NCBI GenBank assembly: GCA_964019425.1
Contig: OZ025782.1
Coordinates: 124,001 to 188,000 of the forward strand
Length of the DNA: 64,000 nucleotides
Direction: 5' to 3'
DNA from: Flectonema sp. DT1601
Lineage: Eukaryota > Euglenozoa > Diplonemea > Diplonemida > Diplonemidae
The translations under genes and the position numbers were made by a program. Below, piece after piece: positions 35,847-48,359 of the stretch (its first letter is position 1; every line of letters begins with the position of its first letter). Below the pieces are notes generated by a model. That model had not been told where the DNA came from. It ran no database searches and was given only the letters and a program-made list of their open reading frames with translations.

Positions 35847-38800
35847 TCATCCAATACGAGAAGGCGAAAGCTGCCTCAACTCAAAACGAGGAACGTAAGT
35901 CTTTAAATCAGGAACTGGATACGGAAGTGGATAAGAACTATTAATAGAACTCTTTCTAGGAAGAGTAGGCGGAGGTGTCGGTGATCTATCAGATCTGTTG
36001 GGTGAGGCAGATGTCATAATTGGAACAAACGGCGACAATTCTGGAGGAGCTGACACAGCGAAAGAACTTCTCACAATTGTTGAATTCAACTGAGGAACTG
36101 TTTTCGGAGTCTCAAGTAACTTTGAGATTCTATTCTCAGCTTCTACCCTTCTGGTATCCGCAATGGAATGCATCGCTACAGCTTTCGAACCCTCACTTTT
36201 GAGTGTAACTTGTTTTACACGCAATGAATGAATTATTGAGTCTTTTAATAAACATTGACTGCAGTTAGTAATTCCATTGTTGTTTTCCAACAGTTCAGTT
36301 AGAGTTTCTATTAGATTTTCAGGAAGTTGTTTTGGAGGTAATCTGGAAGTCAATTCATCAACTGACTTCAGAGAACGATCTCCATTCGATCTCTTGAAAC
36401 TTTCAGAACTACTTTTCTTTAAATCCGATATTTCTAACTTTAGTTTGTGACAGGAATCACACTGTTTACTTTGTAACATATCAATGGTTTTCATCAGAGA
36501 TTCATTTTCTTTCTTGTTAGTGTTTGTAGTCTGTCTCAGGTCAAGACATTCTTTTTGAAAGTCGGTTAGTTGGATTTGAAGATCTGGACAACGTTTGCAG
36601 TCAGGAGTCTCATTGTTGTTATCGGTTAGAGATTCAAGTTTAAGAAATTCTAATTGGAGTTTCGATAATAGTTTTTGAAGAGTTTCGCAGTTACTACAAT
36701 TGTGATGCTTCACAGTCGCAACGTTTACTGTTGGCTTCGGAGGACGTTGTGATTTCTTTAGTTCAGATAATTGTGACGTCAGATTCTGAACTTCTTTTTG
36801 AAATCCTTCGCACTCACTGCAATCTGTTATCTGTTGTTTCTCTGTGAGTTGTGATTTCAGACTGATGAGTTGCTTTTGAAAAGTTTCACAGTCATCACAA
36901 ACTATTGTTTTTGACAACTCTGACCTCAACTCTGATATTTGCTGTTGCTTCTCAGTCAGCTGTACCTTTAGTTCTTCTTCTGTGACGTGATGTTCCTGTA
37001 GTTTACTCTCAAGAGTCAGACAGTTAATACAATCTTGTTTATGTTCTGTAATGACGTAGACTTCTTCAGGTGTTACTCCACTTGTGTTTGAGGTATCAGA
37101 CGCAGAGAGGGGAAGTAGGGATTGAAGTCTGCGAATTTCCTTTTGTCTCCCTCTGAGTTTTAGTTTAAGATCACGTTCTCTGGTGTTGTGCTGCTGCTTT
37201 AATATTTGAATCTCATTTTCGAGTTCGGCAGTTTTACGAGAAACAGATTTTGATGAGATGATGGATTTAGTAGTTTGCACTTGACAGTCTTGCAGGACAG
37301 CGTTGATTGTTTGAGTTGCACTGCTGACCGTGTCCTTCGTATTTGTCGTTGTTAGTAATTTTGTTTCCAAGTCTAAAACAGTTGTTCGGAGGTTATTTCT
37401 CTCACTTTGTAGATCCGAGAAACACGAGACCACCGTTTGTAAGTATTCATCAGAATATTCCTCTTGATGTTCCCCTAAACTACTCTCTTTCATTATTAAC
37501 TTTACTAATAGTTTAACACAACTAGTTTGTGTTGTTAGTTTTTGAATTGTATCCACAAGTTCAATTCCGATCTGTTTTACTGTTTCTACAGAAATCACTG
37601 AAGTATCGCTCGGTATTGTTTCTCTTAATTCTTTAAAGACTTCTTTGTAGATGGATACTTCATTGTTTAGTACTTTAAGTTGTTGTCGAAGTGTTTTATT
37701 TTGATAGGTCAGAGTCAAACGATCAGTTTGTAATGTGTCAAAAGCTTCTTGTTCATGTTCCATCACTACCTTGTCAGTGATTGATGTCTTGTTATCATTT
37801 TCAGCTAATTGAAGTCGTTCAGTCAGAGAGTTATTTTGACGTTTTAGTTTAGCAGCAGTAGATGAAGACGTTGATAGTTTACTAAGAAGTGTTTGACGTT
37901 CTTCATTGAGTGAATTGAAACACTTTTGAGTTGATTTCGTCTGCAGATCAATTGTCTGAAGTAGTTGGTCTCTTTCAGCTACTAACTCTGACACGGTTTG
38001 TTGTCTTTGTGGTGAAGTTGTATTTGGTTCGTATTCAGAGCCAGAGCTCTCATGAGGTTCATAGTCAGAGTTATTACTCTCTTCAATTATAGTTTGGTTG
38101 CTTTCATTGAACTCGTCTGCGTTTGAGACTTCGTGTCGAGGAGTAATCTCTCTTACCATTTTAAGTAACTTATTCCTCTCTTGTTGAATTGATTTCAACT
38201 GTTTTAATATTGAAGATGGTTCTTTGTCGTTGTTGTTTGTTGTTACTTTCTGATTTTCTGTTTCTTCAAGCAATCGATCTCTCTCATTACGGACTTGATT
38301 TAATTCTTCTTTCAGGTCAGCGACTTGTTTGTTAGATCTGATAGATAAGTCACTGAAATTCAGCTCATCTGGTGCAAATGTGTGTCGTTCTTCCTGAAGA
38401 TCAGCGACTACTTTTAGTAGGTCATCACGGTCTGTTGTTACAGTTCGTAAATCTTCTTGTAGAGCAAATAATAAATTTGATCCTTTTATCTCTTCCTCAT
38501 CTAGTAACTCGAGTGTACTTTGCTGTCTACTGCGATAGGTGTTGGATTCTAATTCATCAGGAATTACTTCTGATAACACACTCGTGTTCCTCTTCTCTTG
38601 AATATCGTCAACTAAAGTACTGAGAAATGAACTGTCAGATGTCACTCCTTCCGATACCTCAGAGCTCCCCTGAACTTTTAATATCAACAAATCTCTTTCT
38701 GCTCTCAATGAAGTGTATTCCTTCAACAAGAGAGAGTCGTTTTTTGTATTTGATGACATCATTTTATAGTGATCACGTTCATCAATAATTAATTTTATTA

Positions 38801-41800
38801 TTTCAAATAACGTGTCTGGGGTGTGTTGTCCGACGCTATGAATGAGGTCAAAGATGTTATCTCTTTCCTGTCTAAACCTGAATAATACTTTCTCAACAGC
38901 GTCAGTGTGTTGCTGTAAAGTGTCTCTATCTGTTGTGGTTGTTAAAAGAAACGATTCGGTTTGATTGTTTTTGAGATTGAGTTGGTTTATATCAGACTTT
39001 AGTATATCAACAACGTGTGATAATTTCTCACATTCAGCATTTGATGTTTGAAGCTGTTGAATGATGTCTTCCTGTTCGCGAAATTCATCACCCTCGATAG
39101 TACTGGTTGACGTGTTGTTACTAAACAATCTACCAACAAGTTCATCTCTTTGTGAGACAACAGTCGAAAAAGCATCTTTAACTGAACTTAATTGAGACAA
39201 AACAACGTGATATTCCTTAGTTACTTTCTTAACTTCCTTTTCAAGTGACAATACATATTGGCGAAGTGTGTCAGCATCAGCTGTTTTCTTGTGACTTTCT
39301 ATTTCTGAATCTAAAGCGAATACAGATTCTAACAGGTCTTTGTTTCTTTCAGTATTGAATGTGACTGTGTGAGGAGCAGTAGCTCTGACTGGTGTCAGTG
39401 AAGTAGTCGATTGCGATTCATGAGTACAATTGTCGTCTTTGACTTCCTCCAGTGATGTTATATTAACGTCTTGAAAGAGTGGAACGGTAATCTGATTTTG
39501 ATTGTCTTGTTCTTCAAGAAGCTCCGATACTCTCGCAATTTTTATTTTCCCGTCTTTGCAGAATTCGTCTACTTTTCGTTTGTATAAATCCCTCTCAGTT
39601 TGTAAAGCATTCTGAAGTTCAGATATTGTTATTGTTAAGTGCATGTTCTTATCAGAAGCCTCTTGTTGTTGAAGTAGTAATCGGTTTTCACTACCACTTA
39701 ATCTATCTTGAAGTGATGATGAAAGTGTTACTTTAGAAGTCAGGCTTTCCATCGTTTGTTGCAACAGAGAGTTACAATCTGAGAAGTTTGTTTTTAATAA
39801 TTTAACGTCCTGTTCGAGGGTGGAGTTGATGTGTCGTAAGGAAGTCAACTCTAACCCGATAGTCGCTGAAATAGAACTTTGACAAGCAGAAGAGAGTTGG
39901 TAAGCACCCAGTTGGTAGTCTGCAGCTACTTGCTGTAACTTACTTCTACCTAATTGATTATTTAAGTGACTGATCTCCTGTCGGAGGGCTTCAGCAGTAG
40001 TTGCGCTTGACTGGTCTGACAAATCGGTGAAAGCATCTTCTGCTGCAGCAAATTTTTTTAGATTTTGAGTATACGCAGAAAGACATCTTTGAAGACGGTG
40101 GCGATCTTGTACAGATGCCTGCAGAGAATTAGACATCTGTTTTAGAGATGAGTTTAGAAATATTATTTTATTTTCTTTTTCAAACAACTGTTGTTCAAGA
40201 TCGGTATTGTCAACAGTCACTGAGGATGATGAATTTTCTAACTCCGATTTAACAATTTCTCTACTCACCCCGCTGTCAGATCTCTCCCTTACTAGCTGAG
40301 ATATTTCAGCTAATTTCTCATGTCTTTGATTTACGATTTCTAGTAGCTCCGATTGGCGTTGTATTTCACTGTTAGCGAATTGTATTTCCAAATCTTTTTG
40401 TTGAATCTGAGTGAATACAACTCCTTGATTACAACGTAAACTGTTATTATATTCAGAAATAATAACATTCACACTCAAATAGTATTTAGAGGTGAGTTTG
40501 TAGCGGGTTAACTGCTCATCAAGATGGAGTTGATTAGTGGCGGATGATAATAATTGTTTGATGAAGTTAGTAGCAATTTGAAGTAATTGAGTATGGTTTG
40601 AAATTATTATATCACTTCTAGAGAGTTGCTCGCTTTGTAGTAATCGCTGTGATGGTATTGCGATTGACTCATCTTTCAGAGTTTCATACTCTTCGACAGC
40701 TTCGTAGTATTCTTCTTTGAGTCTGTCGTTATCTTCTTCTTGATTAGCTAATTGAGTTCTAAGTGTTAACAAGTCATCCTGAAACTCTTTGTTTGCGTCT
40801 GTTGATGAAGACAGTTGTTGGATTAGTGAAGATAATTTAAGATCCTTTTCTTCAATAGCAGAAGTACTTAAAAATTGTTCCTCTTGCATTGCAGTCAATT
40901 CCTGAGTGAGAGAATCAACCTTCGCAGATAATATATTATTCTGTTTGTTCGAATCATTTAATTCAACTGACAAATCATCAATACGAGTTGAGCTTTCTGA
41001 ACTACCACTTGATAGAGACGACAACGTACTTTGAACAGTTGACATTTCCTTACTGAGAATCGTTTTTTCAACCAAAGCAATATCAAACTGTTTCTGAAGT
41101 GTTGTCACTGACTTTGTTAGCTCGATTATTTGATTGTCGTTTTCAGTTTTTTTATTCTCCAAATCTCTACAAGTCTCTCTTGAGAGAGCTAGCTTTGAAG
41201 ACAATAAGTCAATCTGACTGACATATCCTTTTCTTTCCTCTTGTAAAACTAACATCATTTCTCTGGAGTCAGCTAGCCTGGTATCGAGTGACGCCAACTG
41301 CTGTTCTTGTGTCGATTGTAAAAGTGATATCTCTGCATTTAAATTATCAATAACAACACACTTCTCGGTACTCTCTCTTTGTAAAGTTGAAATAGTGTTT
41401 CGTAGGTCGCTCACAGTCTTTTCAGTTGTTGTAATTTGTTCTTGATCTTCACTCTTACTGCTTTGCATAACTGAGACTGCTTCTGTGTAGGTATCGAGTT
41501 GTGTTTTTAATGATGTTATCACCGCTTGTTTGTTCTTAAGACCTTCAGTGTTCTCATTCAGTTCTTCTTCAAGAGCGTTGTTGACGTTGGAAAGTGTTTC
41601 GTAGCTGTTTTTTAGTGATTCATTTGTTTCAGAAAGCTTTGATATTGCTCGTTGATGATTTTCAATTTCCAATTGTAGTTCCACATTCACACCAGTCATA
41701 TTATCAACTGTTGATTGTAGCGTCACTTTACCATCAGACAGTTCTTCGATCATGAGCTGCAGTTCAATCGACTTAGTTTCCGCATCAGCGTTGGTAAGTG

Positions 41801-44800
41801 ACAGCTGTGTAATGGTAGCGACATTCTGTTCATTAGCCTGTTGAATATCTTTAACTTGATCATCTAATGTAATGTTTGTTGTCGTGAGTACATCAATATT
41901 ATTCTTTAAAGACTCGTTGTGTTCTGAGCAGTTGTTATATATTTGCTGTAAGTCATTTAGCTTTAGATTTAACTCATTTATGTTCAATTCGAGAGTTTCA
42001 TTTTGCTTCTTCAGGTCTTCCAATCTTTGCTGCTGTTGTTGTGATGCAGTTTTCATATCGTTTGTTTTGGTTATGCTTACGTCACGTTCCATTCTCAGTG
42101 AATTTATTTCTTCTTGTAAACTAGTAATCTCGTCTTTGCTCTGTTTTTGTAATGAACTTAACTGAGAAGTGAGGTCTGACGCTACTGTTTCTGAAGTAGA
42201 GAGGAGTTCAATTTGCTTTGTTTGTTGTGATATTTCTTGTTCCTGATCAGATACGGTGTTGGTTAGTTTTTGATTTTTACGATCCGACGCGGATAATTTC
42301 GCTTTCAGGAGTGATAGTGCTGCTACTCCTTCATCGTGTTCTTGTGATTGAGTAAGTCGTAATGACTGTAACTCTGAACTAATAGTTACTTTATTTTCGG
42401 TAAGCTGACTAATTTGATTATTGAGAGAGTCTATTTCATTGTCTTTGTAATCTGCTAACTTCTGATTGTGTTGTTCAATTACTTCGACTGCCTCGATGTG
42501 GTTTTGGTTGTAGCGTTCGATAGACTTCTCAAGATTCTCATTATCTCTTTCTAATTCTTTGTTTGAACTGCGTAGTTGATTTAATTTTCCTTCGTAGGAC
42601 TCGTTAAGTTCAACCAGTGCCATCAACTCTTCATTCATTCGATTGTTGTCTTGTTGAAGATTATTAACTACTTCTGTAAGATGAGAGTTGTCTTCTTCAG
42701 ATTTCATTCTCTGAATCACTTCTTCTGATACTTTTGCTGTTTCTTCATTGGCTCTGTCTAATTGTTGTTGCAACGCTTCGTTTTTCAACTGAAAGGTGTT
42801 CGCAGCTACTGTTAAAGTTTCTTTTTCTGCTGCTTGACTACTTTCAGCCTTCTTGGAAATTTCCAACTCCGCCAGTGCTGATTGCAATGTTGTAGATAAA
42901 GTCGTGTTGTCTAATTCCATTTGTTCGAACTGCGATGCTATTTTCATCAAATCGTTACTTCGTTGATCAAGTTCTTGTTTTGAAGATTCGTGTTCAGATA
43001 ATAAAGAGTTGTGATTATTTTGAAGATGAGAAAACTGTTTCTTTAGTGAATCGTGAACAGCAACAGTCTCTTCTAAAGAAGAGACTCTCGTTGAGTATTT
43101 AATTTCAGAATCACGTAATTGCTGAATAAGTTGAATATGTTGTTCCTGTTCACTAACTTGAATTGATAACGCTGTTTGTGTCTTCTGATAACGTTCCTTT
43201 AGTGTGGAATATTCAGTTTCGATGTCGGTTGAAGCGCAGCTTACTGTTTGTAATTTCAGTTCAAGTTGTTGTTTTTGATTTATCAAAAGTACGCATTCGT
43301 CGCATTGACGTTCTTCCAGTTGGTTTAATAGGATCGCTAGCTCTTTATTTTTATTTTTGTGAACTGTTAGATCACTTTGTAATGTGTTGTTGTGTTTTTC
43401 TAAAACTTCATTTTCTGCACTTCGAGCGCTGCATTTCGCGCAGTCTTGCAACTGACTTAGCTGTTCGTTAAGTAAGTCAATCTGAGAAGTGTAAGACAGA
43501 AGATGTTTATCCGAATCTCTTTTATGTTCTGAAATGCTGTTTAGCAATCTCTCATTCTCAGATGTCAAGGAAGGACAAGATTCACAAGGTTGTGATGCTT
43601 CTTTCAATCGAATCAGACTATTTTGAAGTTCTTCAGTCAAAGCTCTTGACTGAGCCTTTTCAATCCTCACTGCTTCGTTACATTGCTGTAGGTCTGATGA
43701 GGATTTTAAGAGAGCTTTGTCAGTTGTTCTTTGAACTTCTATTAGATCTGTTTGAAGATTATTAAGTTTCTGTTTTGATAGAAGTAATTGTTGCTGTAGG
43801 TCAGTTGATGTTATTTGTTGTTCTTCGAGTTCGTATTTTAAAGTTTCAATGGAACTTTGTTTCTGAGTTAGTTGTCTTTTCAAGTCATTCAGCTCTTCTT
43901 TATCGCTCGAGTTCTTCTTGTCACGTAAGTCTTTTAATTCGCTGCGTAGCTTCTTCAAATCAGAAGTTAAAATCTCATTCTCACGACTCTTATTTTCAAT
44001 TGTCGTTCTCAGCATTGCAATTTCTGGTTCCGCCTTGTCACGCTGTTGCTGCATGAGCATCTGAGTACTTCTCCTCTCAGTTTCCATGTTTTGACGTAAA
44101 TCTGTCAACTCCATCAGATGCTCTTGCTCTTGGCGTTCAAGACGTCCTGTTTTATTATTATGATGATAATAATTCTCTAACATCAAAATCGTCTATAGAA
44201 CAGATTACATTAATAAAATGGAAGTAATAACAAACCCTTAAGTTCATCAAGCAGTAAATCAAGTCCATTATTAGCTGCTGTCGCAGTGTAGTGCTGTCCT
44301 TTTGAAAGGGAAAGTTCAGACTCCTGGGATCGAAGTTGGATTTTAGCGGATGAACATTCTTCCTCAAGTGTAATAATAGTATCCTGATGAGAACTAATCG
44401 ACTCAATCAGAGTTCGTTGTTTTTCATTTAAAGACGAAACTGTTCCTTCAGCTTCAGACAAACGTTGACTTGATAATTCTAGTTGGTATTCCTTCTCTCT
44501 AAGCATCGAATATAAATCTCTTATCTTCTTATTAAGAGAACTACTGGTAGTTATTTCATCAGTGTCGTGAAGTATGTTAGTCTTACTTGCTTCTAAACGG
44601 CGATTCTTTGCTTCCAGTAAAGCTATCTTGTCCTCAAGGGCTGCTTGTAGGACGAGCCATTTTTCATTGATACCGAATTCTCGGTGAATTATCGGAGCAT
44701 TGCAAACTTCTTTGGCACGTTCAGCAAATAGTATAGAATAATAAGTTTCTGAACTGTGAATCGACAAAGGTGAAACGGTAACAACAAAACTTGCTATGCC

Positions 44801-45739
44801 GCTTCCTCCTAAAGAATCTTGCAGTAGTCTGGTCAGCTTAGAATCTCTGTAAGGAATGTGTTTTTGTTTATCAACAATCGCTTGCAAAACATTTCCCAGA
44901 CAAGCTAATGAACTGTTTATGTATTTTGCTTCTGTTTTTCTCTGTCCTTCACTTTGACTTTTTTTAAGTCTTTCTGAACCAGCCAAATCAACAAGTGAGA
45001 GTCTTCCTTTTATAATTTTATTGCTTGCTTTTAAAACTCTAGAGTCACTGTGCATACAATGGTCTTCAATTGTTAGGGTTCTTCGTTTGTGAACTGTGAC
45101 CATAAGACAAGAGTGACTTCTACTCGATGTTGCATTCATCTTAGTGAGAGCAGTAATTCTATTTTTATCAGCTGTGCGAAGTAAATCTAAAAAATCGATT
45201 GGAGAGTTCAGCAATACCTTTGCAGCACCGACTACAAGAACACCGTTATCTGGACATTCTCGTATCTGAAGGGAAGTAGTGCTGTTTGATGTTAGCAAGT
45301 CGAGGACGTTTTCTTGATAAATTTGAATCCATTCAATCTCAACTCTGTAATCGTGTTCAGCATCACATGCGATTTGTTCAAAGATTCCGTGAATACAACG
45401 AGGTATCAATCCACTCTTCTGAGATAGGCATCGATTTCCTTGTAATCCATTTGCTGTGTATGTCTTTCCACTACCAGTTTGACCGTATAAAATAATAGTA
45501 CTGTAGTATCCTGTTAATACTTGACTGATTCCACGTTTACCAACTGTTACATATATCTCTTCTTGTTCTGATTCTTCAGTAAACACTTTATGAAATCGAC
45601 GTACAGCAGAGTCGGTTGATAACTGCAGTCCATCCTCATCAACGCATTTCACGGCTATCTCTTCTTGATCAGTTCCCATGTGGGGTCGCACACGGACAAA
45701 TACCTCTAAATTTACCCTCTCCCCCGTTACTAATGCCAT
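35847..45739 (-). CDS. Giant kinesin with N-terminal motor and a roughly 2,900-residue coiled-coil tail
   Basis: Exons: 44236-45739 and 35847-44146; intron 89 bp (GTTTGT...CAG, phase 1). Protein of 3,267 residues. Motor domain at about 10-345: VFVRVRP, P-loop GQTGSGKT (86-93), switch I SSRSHS (205-210), switch II DLAGSE (251-256), and HIPYRDSKLTRLLQDSLGG. GAAKV and the SEGQRKTEAKYINSSL segment recall plant armadillo-repeat (ungrouped) kinesins; the architecture recalls CENP-E. After a neck from about 350, nearly everything to about 3,150 is Gln/Glu/Leu/Ser-rich coiled coil. Ten CxxC pairs occur (residues 689, 737, 783, then 2874, 2918, 2944, 2985, 3018, 3064, 3130). The last 100 residues are Pro/Ser-rich with PTPPPTLPRK, a possible SH3 ligand. 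Likely a plus-end-directed motor with a long extendable tail; cargo unknown. Confidence 0.93.
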
Positions 45740-46099
45740 TTTTTATGCTTTCAATTATATGGCCACACCTAGAGAAAAAAAAGTATTTGGCTGTAAGATG
45801 TATATTTCGGTTTTTTTTTTTTTTTTTTTTTTTTCTCCATAACAACTTCGCAAAGTAGAGGTTACCACCAGCAGCGGTTGTGTTAGTTTAGCTTTGGGCA
45901 TATTAAAGAAACTTTTTAAAAAAGAAACAACAGAGAACAAAAAAAGGCTAGTTTTGGAAGTATAAAAATCGTGCGGAAAAATTGAAATTAAAAAACATAT
46001 AAAAAAAAGTAAATGAAAAGCGCAGTTTAACCTCTAGGGGGAAATAGAAAACGTTTCTGTTTCCCTTGTGGTTGATATTCAAGAGCACAGATGAATTGA
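45740..46099. other. Intergenic upstream of the kinesin gene
   Basis: Holds a T run near 45810-45834 and, on the gene strand, CTCTAG at 45769-45774 followed by a 29-nt leader to the kinesin ATG. No gene seen. Confidence 0.5.
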
Positions 46100-46696
46100 T
46101 CACCCTGCGTATGTAATGTCGCATTCAAGCTTCTTTATGTCAAGTAGGTGTCCACCTCCACCACCGACGACGTGTCCGATTTGAAATTCGTCACCAGCGG
46201 CGACTTTCTTGAGAAAATCAGGAAGAGGTGTAACATTCGAATCGTATATTCTGGTACTGACTGTGTGATCAGCAATGCCTGATAGGTTATGAAGATTACC
46301 ATTGTGCTCAATTTCAATTCTTCCCTTTTGATAACCCCATCCCTGATCAACAAATGTCATCTCAGCAAAAATAGAAACGATTGACCCTTTCGCCACCACA
46401 GTGAAATTCGGTACGAAGTCTTCAGTAGAAGTGTTGAAAGTTTTCTTTTCCAAACTTAATCGAGTTCGCAGCTTTGGTGTAAATAAAATCTGTTCGTCAC
46501 CCGAGACACCGACTGATACTACTGTTCTGGATACTTCATTTTCTTTGACTTCGATATCCCCATACAGATAGTCGACGATTGCTTCACAATCAGGGTACAA
46601 TTCATCATTAATGTCCCTAAAAGTCGTGTTGCTAGAAATATCAATAGGTGTTACCTCTTCTGAACTGGAGTTGCGAAAATGAACAGTCAGCGACAT
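46100..46696 (-). CDS. Unknown beta-rich protein with a DQGWGYQKG motif
   Basis: 198 residues, no signal peptide or TM segment. The N-terminal 75 residues (MSLTVHFRN...EVTPIDI...TTFRDINDEL) have a ubiquitin-like hydrophobic pattern. Residues 95-197 look like a beta-sandwich: alternating hydrophobics with MTFVDQGWGYQKGRIEIE (113-130), PLPDFLK, GDEFQIGHVVGGGGGH (169-183) and LDIKKLECDI. I do not recognise the family. It lies between the kinesin and the F-box/kinase-like gene. A CCCAAAG site is 28 nt upstream of the ATG. Confidence 0.65.
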   Translation of the reverse strand: MSLTVHFRNSSSEEVTPIDISSNTTFRDINDELYPDCEAIVDYLYGDIEVKENEVSRTVVSVGVSGDEQILFTPKLRTRLSLEKKTFNTSTEDFVPNFTVVAKGSIVSIFAEMTFVDQGWGYQKGRIEIEHNGNLHNLSGIADHTVSTRIYDSNVTPLPDFLKKVAAGDEFQIGHVVGGGGGHLLDIKKLECDITYAG

Positions 46697-46777
46697 GGTT
46701 TTTTTTTTTGGAGCAAAGTCGTTTCTTTGGGAAATATAAATATAACCTTTTTATTGTGTGAAATATTTTTTCACCTT

Positions 46778-46810
<33 letters not shown>

Positions 46811-46909
46811 AATCACACTATCGTTTTTTGTGTCTCCTGTTTAAAATTATTCAATACAGAGAAAGCATACATAATGACGCTAAAGAACATTTTTTTTTCT
46901 TCTTTTTTT

Positions 46910-47737
46910 TCAGGAAAAAGAAAAACAATTCATAATAGCGATCAGTGTCCCTCTCGACGGTGATAATTTATATTGCCGAGCAGCATCACGTGTTCGCACA
47001 ATATCAACATTGATGCCTCTGCTGCTAAGAATACTTGAAATACGAGGCGTGCATAAATATTGAATTACTTGACTTACATTACGACGTGACTGTTTACAAG
47101 GTTCTGAAAAAAGTACAGATCGATCGAAATCTATCAAAACAACATCACAACCATCGTCATTGTTAGGATTGTTTCTTATTATTATGTGGTTTCCTGGGTG
47201 GGTCATTTCACTTTTTACCAAGTTGATCCCGTCGAGAACATCACACTGTCTGATCAACTCGCGAATCACCCACAAAACTGATTTAGGAACCGCCCCTGTT
47301 ATGAAGGCAATTAAATTAACCCCCTCGATCCACTCAATTATTATAACGTTACTTCCATTAAAAGAATACAATTTTGGTCCAATTTCAACGACATTAGCAG
47401 TTTTGAGACCCACAACTTCCCTCTCTAATGTGATACCTTCTTTGTTTACTACTTTAACAGCGCGTTTTTCTTTTGATATCATTCCTCTATAAACGACTCC
47501 GTGCTTGCCAGTTGCAATAAGTTCAAGCAATGGAATATTTAAGTCAATACGAGTTTCTTTTGTTTCTTTCAGTAGACGTTGCTTCACGTTGTCGTGTAGA
47601 GACATACTCTGTTTGTCTGTTATTGCTGCGCTTATTACTTCTATTCGAACCCATTTATTTAAATAGGTGAGTGATTTTATATCTGGTAATTCTAAGTTTC
47701 CGATTATCAATTTCCAAACTTTTTGAGAAAAGTACAT
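46910..47737 (-). CDS. F-box-like plus atypical protein kinase-like protein
   Basis: 275 residues. The N-terminus (KVWKLIIGNLELPDIKSLTYLNKWVRIEV, about 6-34) resembles an F-box, which would link substrates to an SCF ubiquitin ligase. Residues 72-210 have a kinase-like fold: glycine loop ATGKHGVVYRG (75-85), AVKVV with Lys95, hinge IIEWIEGVNL, a catalytic-loop equivalent MTHPGNHIII (178-187) and VVLIDFDRS (199-207). The HxxN...IDFD pattern is closer to atypical, RIO/Bud32- or aminoglycoside-kinase-like enzymes than to canonical kinases; the usual catalytic Asp of HxD is not in place. Function is unknown. CTTATCAG followed by a 20-nt A-rich leader precedes the ATG. Confidence 0.6.
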   Translation of the reverse strand: MYFSQKVWKLIIGNLELPDIKSLTYLNKWVRIEVISAAITDKQSMSLHDNVKQRLLKETKETRIDLNIPLLELIATGKHGVVYRGMISKEKRAVKVVNKEGITLEREVVGLKTANVVEIGPKLYSFNGSNVIIIEWIEGVNLIAFITGAVPKSVLWVIRELIRQCDVLDGINLVKSEMTHPGNHIIIRNNPNNDDGCDVVLIDFDRSVLFSEPCKQSRRNVSQVIQYLCTPRISSILSSRGINVDIVRTRDAARQYKLSPSRGTLIAIMNCFSFS

Positions 47738-48359
47738 CCCTCTATTTTTTTTTTTTCCTGATAAGAAGAAAAATTATTAATCACTGTAATGACAAGCCAA
47801 AGAAACATAATAACATAATTTCATTTTTTTTTTTTTTTTTTTTTTTTTTTTCTTGACAAGTCCTTAGCTTATCAGACATTCTGAATTTGTCAAAAAGTTT
47901 GTGGAATGATTTTTTTTTTTAATTATTATTATTATTAATAAACGACAGCAAATAATTCACTGGTTTATCCTGCCTCAGTTGGCAGTCAGAGGAACTTAAC
48001 AAAACAAAAATAAAAGATGAGTAGAAGAAATGAATGGAAACAAGAAAAATAATAATAAAATAAAAAAACGAAACACGGTTAGATACAGGCTGATCAATAC
48101 CTGCATTACGCTACACAACGATGTCAAGAAAACGAGTGAGAAGGAAAAGAGATAATCGAAAAGATGACACGCAACATTACGCACAATAAATCTGATGTAC
48201 TAAATCAGGTAATACAACTGCAGATTATAAAAATTATCGGACTTTAAATATTAATGAGCTTTGTTGTAACTCTGACAAGCCTCAATGTTAAAAAAAAAAA
48301 AAAATAATAATAATAATTTAACGTAACATTATCACAGTTCAGAATTAAATAAACTACTG
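47738..48359. other. Intergenic, no gene seen
   Basis: T run near 47825-47850, an ATT microsatellite near 47924-47940, and an A run with TAA repeats near 48291-48316. No supported gene. Confidence 0.5.
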
